Assembly (NCBI RefSeq): GCF_030913705.1
Contig: NZ_CP133190.1
Span: forward strand, 3,681,501-3,745,500
Origin: Anaerocolumna sp. MB42-C2
GTDB lineage: Bacteria > Bacillota > Clostridia > Lachnospirales > Lachnospiraceae
Reading direction: 5' to 3'
DNA: 64,000 nucleotides
Shown here: piece by piece, positions 26,333-34,048 of the stretch
How positions within the stretch are numbered: position 1 is the stretch's first letter
Layout: every line of letters starts with the position of its first letter
Position numbers and translations under genes: made by a program
Notes under the pieces: model-generated
What the model was told of the DNA's origin: nothing
The model's database searches: none
What the model saw: the letters and a program-made list of their open reading frames with translations, nothing else

Positions 26333-26647
26333 ATGGAAAGGGAACAGGAACTTGTAGTAAATCTGTTGCATGGGGAGAATCAAAAGAACAGAGCAGGAAT
26401 ACAGCAGGAATTAGAAATGGAATTTAATCAGGAGGGGGAGGAGTGCACAGATTTTACATGGGAGAATCTAGAATCTCTAAGCGGTTATATTATATCTGAT
26501 ATACTTCCGGTTGTAGATGATGATGAACCGGATAAAATAAAGGGGGTCTCCCTGAATCTGGTTCCAAGTGTGCCTGATCGACAATCAAACAGTGTAAGTT
26601 TATTGCATTATTTTGATGGTACGATTAAGCTATTCTATCGTTTATAA
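26333..26647 (+). CDS. Hypothetical acidic protein
   Basis: This 104-residue protein has no membrane segment and is rich in Glu/Gln in the first half (MEREQELVV, LEMEFNQEGEE). The second half ends in SVSLLHYFDGTIKLFYRL. A good AGGAGG lies 7 nt before the ATG, which supports translation. I recognise no family. It lies between the LytTR regulator (divergent) and the FMN oxidoreductase. Confidence 0.6.
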   Translation: MEREQELVVNLLHGENQKNRAGIQQELEMEFNQEGEECTDFTWENLESLSGYIISDILPVVDDDEPDKIKGVSLNLVPSVPDRQSNSVSLLHYFDGTIKLFYRL

Positions 26648-26744
26648 TTCTTTATTGGTGTGTAAGGAATAAGTCGTTTTATTGTAGACAAAAGGAAGAA
26701 AAAAGGATAAACTACAAGTAATAATGAAAAAGCTGGAGGTAGAT

Positions 26745-27644
26745 ATGAAAGACAATAATTATAGAACCGGAGATGCCAATCTGATTACCCGCGAATACTT
26801 TGATTCCTTATTAATTGAAATGCGGCATATAGATGGGGTTAAACCATCTACTTCCTTAGAATTATTTGGGGAAACTTTTTCAACCCCTATTACAACTGCC
26901 GCATTATCCCATTTAAACGGTTATCATCCGAAAGGAATGGTAGAACTGGCCAAAGGAGCGTTTGCGGCAAACGCTGTAATGTTTGCCGGTATGGGGGATG
27001 AAACTGAATTGGAAGCTATCACTCAAACCGGTGCAAAAACAATAAAAGTAATAAAACCTTATGTGGATAATGAATTAATATTTAAAAGGATTGAACATGC
27101 GGAAAAATGCAATGTTTTAGCTGTAGGAATGGATATAGACCATGGATTTAACGGTAAAGGAGAATACGATACTGTTTTAGGCTTTCCTATGGCACCTAAA
27201 TCCCTGGATGAAATAAAAAGCTTTGTGCAAGCTACTAAATTACCTTTTGTGGTAAAAGGGGTGCTTAGCGAACAGGATGCTTACAAATGCCTGGAAGCCG
27301 GCGTAAAAGGGATAGTTATATCCCACCATCACGGAATACTGGATTATGCGGTACCGCCCCTAATGTTATTACCTAAAATTGCAAAAATTGTAGATCAAAA
27401 GATACCTATTTTTGTGGACTGTGGGATAGCAAGCGGTATTGATGCCTTTAAAGCATTGGCACTTGGAGCAACAGCAGTATGTGCCGGCCGTTCCCTTATG
27501 GATTCTCTTAAAGATTTCGGGGCAGAAGGAGTTGCTAAAAAAATATCCGATATGACGGAAGAGCTGTCCGGTGTTATGGCTCGTACCTGTTCCAAAGATA
27601 TTAAGAGCATTGAGCCCTCCTTAATCTGGAATAGATCGTTTTAG
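26745..27644 (+). CDS. FMN-dependent alpha-hydroxy-acid oxidase-like protein
   Basis: This 299-residue TIM-barrel protein starts at ATG 26745 (CTGGAGGTAG upstream; an ATG at 26724 has no near site). It shows the family layout: TPITTAALSHLNG near the N-terminus, PFVVKGVLSEQDAYKCLEAG with the flavin lysine, IFVDCGIASGIDAFKALALG and TAVCAGRSLM at the phosphate site. The catalytic SNHGxRxLD motif is altered to SHHHGILDY: a His remains but the Arg that binds the substrate carboxylate is absent. The protein is also about 50 residues shorter than glycolate or lactate oxidase. Substrate uncertain. Confidence 0.82.
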   Translation: MKDNNYRTGDANLITREYFDSLLIEMRHIDGVKPSTSLELFGETFSTPITTAALSHLNGYHPKGMVELAKGAFAANAVMFAGMGDETELEAITQTGAKTIKVIKPYVDNELIFKRIEHAEKCNVLAVGMDIDHGFNGKGEYDTVLGFPMAPKSLDEIKSFVQATKLPFVVKGVLSEQDAYKCLEAGVKGIVISHHHGILDYAVPPLMLLPKIAKIVDQKIPIFVDCGIASGIDAFKALALGATAVCAGRSLMDSLKDFGAEGVAKKISDMTEELSGVMARTCSKDIKSIEPSLIWNRSF

Positions 27645-27744
27645 CACTTTGAACTGGTTTCTGTTATAATAATTGAAAGGGTCCGTCTTTCATAGTTGAT
27701 TACTGATTTTTACATTAATAGTAACTGGGAAAGGCGGATTAACT

Positions 27745-27831
27745 ATGTATAAACAATTTCCTGCAAATAATCAAAGGATTACCTGGCGCTATAACGCTGT
27801 TTTTCCCTATAAATTCCCATTAAAAAGTTGA
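27745..27831 (+). CDS. Possible 28-residue peptide gene behind a hairpin
   Basis: ATG 27745 follows GAAAGGCGG by 6 nt and the frame gives a basic, aromatic 28-mer (MYKQFPANNQRITWRYNAVF, then PYKFPLKS). The upstream CCGTCTTTC (about 27683) is complementary to the ribosome site region GAAAGGCGG (one mismatch), so a hairpin could hide it. There is no homology evidence. It may be only untranslated leader of the response-regulator operon. Confidence 0.25.
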   Translation: MYKQFPANNQRITWRYNAVFPYKFPLKS

Positions 27832-27934
27832 TAAATGTCAGTTTATGTATTATGATACACCTAGGACTAAATGTGAAAAGTATACTGCAAAAATACATCA
27901 TGTTTAGAAGAATTCTTTTTCTGGGGGTATCATT

Positions 27935-28630
27935 TTGTTTACTATTTTAATCATTGAAGATAACACGGAATTACAAAATGAAGTAAAGGAATTACTCACT
28001 TCGGCCGGATATCAGGTTTTAAACGCTCAGAGCCGTTCATCTGCTTTATGTTACTTTAAATTTAACAAAATTGATTTATGTATTTTAGATGTTCAGTTAC
28101 CTGATTGTAACGGTTTTGAATTCTGCCTTGAAATTCGTACGTTTTTCAAAAATCCGATTATCATGCTTACCGTGTGTAATGAAGAAGAGGATATCATAAC
28201 CGGGCTTAAAAACGGTGCAGATGATTATATCACAAAACCTTTTTCCATCCGGATCTTATTAATGCGGGTGGAAGCCCAATTCAGAAGAAATGAGCTGCAA
28301 GCCCAAAAAGATACCCAGATTATTTTCAGCGGTGATTTAACAATCAACTTTGATAGCAGAAAGATATATTTAGATGAAGAAGAAATTAAATTAAGAAGCA
28401 TTGAGTTTGATTTATGTGAAATATTATTAAAAAATAACGGCCGGATTATAAAAAGGGAATTACTGTTTGAGAGTATTTGGGATTGCAAAAACAAATTTAT
28501 TGAAGAAAATACTCTTAATGTTCATATCAGCAGACTAAGAAAATCATTAAAAACCTACCGAGGGTCCCAGTACATAGAAACTGTTAAAAATTATGGTTAC
28601 CGATGGAATGTAGATATTATTAGAAATTAA
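27935..28630 (+). CDS. OmpR-family response regulator
   Basis: The protein has 231 residues from TTG 27935 with CTGGGGGT upstream. The receiver domain has IIEDN, phospho-Asp in LCILDVQLPD and Lys in YITKPFS. The C-terminal winged helix (about 130-230) shows LRSIEFDLCEILLKNNGRII, TLNVHISRLRKSLK and YIETVKNYGYRW. It forms an operon with the sensor kinase 12 bp downstream and very likely regulates the ABC transporter that follows. Confidence 0.95.
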   Translation: MFTILIIEDNTELQNEVKELLTSAGYQVLNAQSRSSALCYFKFNKIDLCILDVQLPDCNGFEFCLEIRTFFKNPIIMLTVCNEEEDIITGLKNGADDYITKPFSIRILLMRVEAQFRRNELQAQKDTQIIFSGDLTINFDSRKIYLDEEEIKLRSIEFDLCEILLKNNGRIIKRELLFESIWDCKNKFIEENTLNVHISRLRKSLKTYRGSQYIETVKNYGYRWNVDIIRN

Positions 28631-28642
28631 TGAGGAATACTT

Positions 28643-29875
28643 ATGAAAAAAAAATATTTTTTAGATGAACATTTTATTTTGACTATAGGTCTCCTGGTTT
28701 TTACATTTTATATTATTAATGTCAGCTATATGTCTTATACCATTAAAAACAGTTATTCGGAGAGAATTATCTCTGTCCTGGGAGCCATGTCCGAGGTTTA
28801 TGGTGATATGAATAAATCCGTAATCGACACGGTGGTAAAGGATGACCATAAAGCGTATGCAGATGGTATTAAGTTATTAAAGAAATACGGATACCGTTTT
28901 AGCGGCGAGACGCTTATTAAGGATTCCGTTAATCGGGAAATTACTTATTTATCCGTATTTGAACTTACTATTATAATATTCTTGTTTCTTTGCCTGACAA
29001 TTCTTTTCAACAATCATATGAAGTTTCTTAAGCGGCTAGAGGGATATCTGGACGACTTTAATAACCCCGGCGCTTTTCTTGCGGAATCCAATCACCATAC
29101 AATCCGAATTATGGATAAACTACATAAACTTTATATTAATTCAAAACACAATATACTTCTGGTTCATCAGGAGAAAGCTAAAATGCATGATTTTATGGAG
29201 GATTTGTCCCATCAGATGAAAACTCCCTTAACGGTAGCCCGTTTATGTCTGGAAAGGTACATCTACGAAAATACCGGACTAAATACAAAGCGGCTGGAAG
29301 CCGGATTAAAGCAGATGGAGAAAATGACGGTTCTAATCAATTCTTATCTAAAAATAGGCATGCTGAAATCATGCAATACAAAATTAGAGATAAAGGATCA
29401 TAATGTATATTCTTTTATTGAGGAATGTATTGAAGATATACAACCTCTTTTGGACAGTAAAAATATTGATATTACTGTAGCGGGTGAGCAGGAAGCAAAG
29501 TTCGGATTTGATTCTTTTTGGATGAAAGAAGCTTTAGTTAATCTGTTGAAAAACAGCATCGAACATTCACCGGAAGACTCTGAAATTACCATATCATTTA
29601 TTTGCGGAAGACATGAATTTGCACTATTCATTAAAGATAAGGGAAGTGGAATAGAAGAACAGAATATGCCTGTTTTATTTGAGCGTTTTGTTTCCAGCAT
29701 ACGGCAGAAAGACGGCAGCAACGGCTTGGGATTAGCAATAGCAAAACAAGCTGTTGTCAGACATTTTGGCCAGATCGGAGTAAAGAATAATCAACCGTGC
29801 GGAGTCACTTTTGAGATACGGCTTCCTATACTGAAAGGTAAAGCTGCTTATAATAATTACTCAGATGTAAGATAA
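28643..29875 (+). CDS. Sensor histidine kinase of the OmpR system
   Basis: This 410-residue protein has two membrane segments (about 12-35 and 107-127) bracketing a 70-residue extracytoplasmic loop. The phosphoacceptor motif is DLSHQMKTPLTVARL (His at about 190). The ATPase has N-box NLLKNSIEHS, G1 DKGSGIE and G2 GSNGLGLAIAK. The loop is larger than in BceS-type kinases, which sense through their transporter, so it may detect an external ligand directly. It pairs with the regulator upstream. Confidence 0.95.
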   Translation: MKKKYFLDEHFILTIGLLVFTFYIINVSYMSYTIKNSYSERIISVLGAMSEVYGDMNKSVIDTVVKDDHKAYADGIKLLKKYGYRFSGETLIKDSVNREITYLSVFELTIIIFLFLCLTILFNNHMKFLKRLEGYLDDFNNPGAFLAESNHHTIRIMDKLHKLYINSKHNILLVHQEKAKMHDFMEDLSHQMKTPLTVARLCLERYIYENTGLNTKRLEAGLKQMEKMTVLINSYLKIGMLKSCNTKLEIKDHNVYSFIEECIEDIQPLLDSKNIDITVAGEQEAKFGFDSFWMKEALVNLLKNSIEHSPEDSEITISFICGRHEFALFIKDKGSGIEEQNMPVLFERFVSSIRQKDGSNGLGLAIAKQAVVRHFGQIGVKNNQPCGVTFEIRLPILKGKAAYNNYSDVR

Positions 29876-29934
29876 ATGCAAGCTTCTGATCGTATAATAG
29901 TGTTTATAATTACTGGGAATGGGGGGAGAGGCAG

Positions 29935-30621
29935 ATGTGTTTATTAAAATTAGAGGGCGTAAGTAAAACATTTGGAAAAGGAACCGGTATGGTTACAGCG
30001 CTGGATGGTATCAATCTCTCCATTGATAAGGGGAGTTTTACAACAATTATCGGAAGAAGCGGTTCCGGTAAATCTACTTTACTTAACATAGCCGGAGGGC
30101 TTTTGAGTCCGGAAAAAGGACATGTTATCCTGGACGATATCGATCTTTATGCACGCAAAGAAAAGGAGTTAGCGAGAATCCGGCGTAAAAAGGTGGGAAT
30201 TGTCTTCCAGGCATTTAACCTAATACCGGAATTTACGGTATTGGAAAATATATGCCTGCCCTCCTATCTGGATCAGAATAAACCAAATATGAAATTCATT
30301 GATGATATTCTGGAAATGATAGAGATGGGTGATAATAAAAATAAGTATCCTTTTGAATTATCCGGGGGCGAACAGCAAAGGGCCGCCCTGGCACGGGCTT
30401 TATCTACGAAACCAGACCTTTTGCTTGCGGATGAACCAACCGGTAATCTGGATATAAAAAGCGGTGAGCAGGTTTTGGATGCCATTCACTACTGCTACCG
30501 GTTATTTAATCAAACAACATTACTGGTAACCCACAATCTGGAGATTGCCGGCCAGTCAAACAGAGTTATAACTCTGCAGGATGGGAAAATAGTATCAGAT
30601 TCAATTGGTGAAATAATATGA
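29935..30621 (+). CDS. ABC transporter ATPase (MacB/LolD type)
   Basis: This 228-residue protein has Walker A GRSGSGKST, Q-loop VFQAFNLIPE, signature ELSGGEQQRAALARALS, Walker B LLLADEPTGNLD and switch His in LLVTHN. A strong GGGGGGAGAG site precedes the ATG. Its TGA overlaps the ATG of the FtsX-type permease, so the two are translated together. The family works in peptide resistance, lipoprotein release or peptide export. Confidence 0.95.
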   Translation: MCLLKLEGVSKTFGKGTGMVTALDGINLSIDKGSFTTIIGRSGSGKSTLLNIAGGLLSPEKGHVILDDIDLYARKEKELARIRRKKVGIVFQAFNLIPEFTVLENICLPSYLDQNKPNMKFIDDILEMIEMGDNKNKYPFELSGGEQQRAALARALSTKPDLLLADEPTGNLDIKSGEQVLDAIHYCYRLFNQTTLLVTHNLEIAGQSNRVITLQDGKIVSDSIGEII

Positions 30622-33152
30622 ATTATTTTAACATATTAGTCAAATTAAATTTAAAGAAGTATAAAAAGTCTTACCTGTCTTTATTCACTGTAATAATTTT
30701 AGCCTGTACTTTTACTATTACCGTTACCGTTCTGCACGACAGCTTGATTAAAACGGAAGAACTGCAGCGTAAGGACATTTACGGAAGCTGGAATATATCT
30801 GTGTATAATACGGATGACAACATATATAAAGATCTTAAAAATCATGGAACAATAAAAAGTATCGGTAAGATGACCGGCTATGGGGAGGTATTAGGCAGGA
30901 ACGGGAGTACTTTGGGAGTAATCGGTTCAGTGGATAAAAATACGGTACATATGGGATTAAATTTTCTGGATGGAAGACTGCCCGTAAAGGAGAATGAAGT
31001 TGCCATTGAGATGTCCTATCTTTCCCTGATGGGGTATTCTTATGAACTGGGACAGGAGGTAACCCTGAAAATCCTTACCCATAATAAGAACAGTCAGGAA
31101 GAGACAACCAAAACCTTTATCCTCACCGGAGTTTTAAAAAATTATTCATCCATATGGAAAAAGGACGGTAATCAACTGATATCTTTTTTTGTTACGGATT
31201 CCGCTCTCAAAACTCCGATTATGTTTGAAAATATTTTTGGTATTATTAAAAATAAATTTGTAAAAAATACGGATGAATTATCTATGCTTACTACAAACCG
31301 GGGGGATTTTGTTAAAAATGATTATACATATAAGGAATATATTGAGAAAAGCAGAGAACGGATTGAAGCCGTCTTATCCGATTCGATTCTAATAATTCTT
31401 GTTACCTTAACTTCGGCATTTTTTGTTTTTCAAATACTATATGCTTCCCAAAAGAAGCACAAAAAAAGTTTTATTATTATGCGTAGTCTGGGAGCAAGTA
31501 AAAATCAGATTTTTTCACTTTATTTTAAAGAGTTGTTAATCGTTTTTACCATAGCCTATACAGCCGGAATTATAGTAGGTCTGTTAGTTGTTTATCTTGG
31601 TTATCAATTTGCGAAAGTATATATTCCACAGGAATTTATTATCTCGATAAATAGTTTGAAATTAATAGCTTTAATGCTTGTTCTTATGGGATCGACCCTC
31701 CTGTTTTCTTTATGTTCTGTGCTTCGTACCAGGCAGATGCCGTTAAATGGTAATTTAAATCTAAAGACTGTAAACAGAGTAATACCCTTTAACAAAAGGA
31801 AATTCAGGCCGTTGACCTTAAGAAATATGGTTAAGATATTCAACCGCTTCCATTTTAAAGAAACAATCATCTATTTTTGCCTGACAGTCAGTACTTTTCT
31901 GGTACTAGTAAGTACTGCGTACGGAGCATACCAAAAATACTATGAATATAATTATATCAAAAATACATTTTCAGCAGATTATGAATATGGCATTATGTCA
32001 AATTATAGTGAACCGCAGACACATATGACCGTGGAAGAATTGAATAAAATAAAAAAGATATACGGAATTTCCTACATCAGGACATACAGATGTTCTAATT
32101 ATTTGCCGCTTTCCTGGAATAATATGAATGACAGCGATTATGCTAATTATTTAAAGAAATATTTTTATCCTAAAAATATTGGTAAATCCGGAATTTTCGC
32201 GTCTGTTTTCGGTTTATCACAAGATGAAAGGGACTACCAATATTACCTTAATGAGATAGATGAAGGAAATTTGTCAGAAGATTCTTTTTTACATGAAGAT
32301 ATAGTAATTGTATATTTACCGAAATATTATATGATGCCGGATGGTAAATTACAAAATGGTTCAGATGCAATTTTTAAGATATCAAAGCAACCATCAGAAA
32401 GTGTAATGGAAGATACCATTAAAATAGGGGATGAAATTGCTATTAATGGTGATAGAGGAGAAATAAAAGTAAGGGTAGGTGGGATTATATACAAATTTGA
32501 TCATGAAACATCTCAATCCTTTTTAGCAAAACCATACTCCATTATCTGTAATGATACAATATATGAAAAACTAGTTCCTGAAAAAACTTATGAATATCTG
32601 CAAATTTATTCTAATAAGAATGCAAATTATGTAAGAACCGATATAGAGATTTCAAAGGTTGATGATGCATTCTATATTCAGAACTTTCGAATGCTAAAAG
32701 AAGAAGCTAAATATAATGCCATGATTACTATTGTCATGTCCTTATTACTAAACTTTATCGTTTTTGTTATTTCAATAACAGTACAGTGTAATAATCAGAC
32801 AACTAGGGTAGAAGCAGATCAGATGAGGAATCATATTCTTAGTATACTGGGAATGGATCGAAATAAAATAAGATTACTATATCTTGATAATTTAATAAAA
32901 AATAATATATTTGCTGTTTTACTCGGCTTGGGGATAATCTATTTATATTATGTTGGTATTTATATAAAAGAATACGATGATTTATTTAAACGCAACAGTA
33001 TATTGGAAGTAGGTAAAAATGCATATGAAGTATATTTTAGCAAGCTGCCGTGGGTTTATACAATTTGTCTTATCGCAGGTTTTGTATTATTTAATGTATT
33101 TATAACTGTTTATCCCTTATGGCGGTATCGAAAAATAAAAGATAATTTCTAA
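30618..33152 (+). CDS. ABC transporter permease with FtsX domains
   Basis: This 844-residue permease has an N-terminal TM (about 18-40), a large extracytoplasmic domain, then FtsX domain 1 (about 255-370, with IIMRSLGASKNQIFSLYFKE). A middle TM lies near 415, followed by a second extracytoplasmic domain and FtsX domain 2 (about 700-840, with HILSILGMDRNKIRLLYLDN). The two FtsX domains in one chain make the ATPase dimer's whole permease. The regulator-kinase-ATPase-permease order resembles peptide-sensing and detoxification modules; the substrate is unknown. Confidence 0.92.
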   Translation: MNYFNILVKLNLKKYKKSYLSLFTVIILACTFTITVTVLHDSLIKTEELQRKDIYGSWNISVYNTDDNIYKDLKNHGTIKSIGKMTGYGEVLGRNGSTLGVIGSVDKNTVHMGLNFLDGRLPVKENEVAIEMSYLSLMGYSYELGQEVTLKILTHNKNSQEETTKTFILTGVLKNYSSIWKKDGNQLISFFVTDSALKTPIMFENIFGIIKNKFVKNTDELSMLTTNRGDFVKNDYTYKEYIEKSRERIEAVLSDSILIILVTLTSAFFVFQILYASQKKHKKSFIIMRSLGASKNQIFSLYFKELLIVFTIAYTAGIIVGLLVVYLGYQFAKVYIPQEFIISINSLKLIALMLVLMGSTLLFSLCSVLRTRQMPLNGNLNLKTVNRVIPFNKRKFRPLTLRNMVKIFNRFHFKETIIYFCLTVSTFLVLVSTAYGAYQKYYEYNYIKNTFSADYEYGIMSNYSEPQTHMTVEELNKIKKIYGISYIRTYRCSNYLPLSWNNMNDSDYANYLKKYFYPKNIGKSGIFASVFGLSQDERDYQYYLNEIDEGNLSEDSFLHEDIVIVYLPKYYMMPDGKLQNGSDAIFKISKQPSESVMEDTIKIGDEIAINGDRGEIKVRVGGIIYKFDHETSQSFLAKPYSIICNDTIYEKLVPEKTYEYLQIYSNKNANYVRTDIEISKVDDAFYIQNFRMLKEEAKYNAMITIVMSLLLNFIVFVISITVQCNNQTTRVEADQMRNHILSILGMDRNKIRLLYLDNLIKNNIFAVLLGLGIIYLYYVGIYIKEYDDLFKRNSILEVGKNAYEVYFSKLPWVYTICLIAGFVLFNVFITVYPLWRYRKIKDNF

Positions 33153-33216
33153 AAATGTCACATCTATGTAAGATTGCAGAGCTATAATAAAGAAAAATAC
33201 AAAGGAGAGATTTTAT

Positions 33217-33555
33217 ATGAAAAAGATCATAGTATTTGTATTAACAGTAGTTATGTTATTATCATTCAGTGCAACTACATATGCTGCAGAAACAGTTGAT
33301 ACTAGTAAAGGTGCAGAAAGATTTGAGAGTGATAGTATATTTACACCGAATGCTTGGTATTATTCTTACACCAAAACTATAACTAAGAAGTACGCTTCAA
33401 TGGATGATATACCTGAATCAATCGAATACAGCGAATATAATTCCGGTGTAGATGCTGAATGTAGCGGTACTTTAAAATTAAAATCCGTGACTCCTCAGTC
33501 AAATGGGTTATATAAGGTTGTATTTTCAGGAACTATTGGTGCATATGTTTTCTAA
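33217..33555 (+). CDS. Small secreted protein following the ABC module
   Basis: This 112-residue protein has a Sec signal peptide (KKIIVFVLTVVMLLSFSATT then YAAE). The mature part of about 88 residues has one Cys, YYSYTKTITKKYASMDDIPE and a Gly-rich end VVFSGTIGAYVF. It has a good AAAGGAGAG site and possibly its own TATAAT at 33183. It does not match a family I know. Being 64 bp after the permease gene, it may be a ligand, partner or antimicrobial linked to this transporter; this is a guess from position. Confidence 0.7.
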   Translation: MKKIIVFVLTVVMLLSFSATTYAAETVDTSKGAERFESDSIFTPNAWYYSYTKTITKKYASMDDIPESIEYSEYNSGVDAECSGTLKLKSVTPQSNGLYKVVFSGTIGAYVF

Positions 33556-33624
33556 AGTATTCTAATCATGAGGGGAAGAAGATTAATATATATTAGAAAA
33601 AACTGGGCTTTTTAAAACCTCCGA

Positions 33625-33664
33625 AAAGTAGCTTGCTGCGTATGCAGCAGGCTACTTTACTTTG
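33625..33664 (+). terminator. Terminator of the two-component/ABC unit
   Basis: AAAGTAGCTTGCTGC pairs with GCAGCAGGCTACTTT (one G-U pair) and is followed by ACTTTGTG. Confidence 0.75.
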
Positions 33665-33685
33665 TGTAAGAGCTTTACCTTAAGA

Positions 33686-33746
33686 GTTACTGTTCACTCC
33701 CCTGCAAAAAGCAGCAGTTCCGCGAACAATAACACGCTTCGCGATG
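33686..33746. repeat. Inverted-repeat element, family B, copy 2 (one end only)
   Basis: It starts with GTTACTGTTCAC and continues CCCTGCAAAAAGCAGCAGTT, CGCGAACAATAACACGCTTC, GCGATG, then diverges. It is the left part of the element in the orientation opposite to copy 1, lacking the second end. Confidence 0.75.
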
Positions 33747-33808
33747 TTTAAATTCTTATAAATCTGTGATATAATAAATCAGAATATGGAATAATTTTTC
33801 ATGCGTCT

Positions 33809-33890
33809 GAAAGGGGTAAAAGAGTGTTGGTTTTGTTCCGGATGATGATGTTGAAATCAACTTGGTAAGCGGTTAACAACACATCCTTTC
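33809..33890 (+). ncRNA. Candidate structured RNA upstream of gdpP
   Basis: Nested complementary segments: GAAAGG (33809-33814) with CCTTTC (33885-33890), GTGTTG (33824-33829) with CAACAC (33877-33882), and the tip GTTG-AAAT-CAAC (33850-33861). A TATAAT box at 33768 could start it. It lies in the 493-bp gap 33556-34048, which otherwise holds a terminator, a repeat and the gdpP promoter. I do not recognise a known family. Confidence 0.3.
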
Positions 33891-33922
33891 CATTGCTTCC
33901 AGTTTTAAATTATAAAAAAAAC

Positions 33923-33951
33923 TTTAACTTAACCGTTATAAATGGTATAAT
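33923..33951 (+). promoter_or_regulatory. Probable sigma-A promoter of the gdpP operon
   Basis: TTTAAC, 17 nt, TATAAT (33946-33951), about 100 nt before the gdpP start. Confidence 0.55.
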
Positions 33952-34048
33952 GTACATCACAATTAAATTATAAGGAAAACTAGGGCTGTTTTTAACTTTT
34001 GATAACTGATTTATGGCACGATATAGATTTTATAAGGAGCATGGGAGA

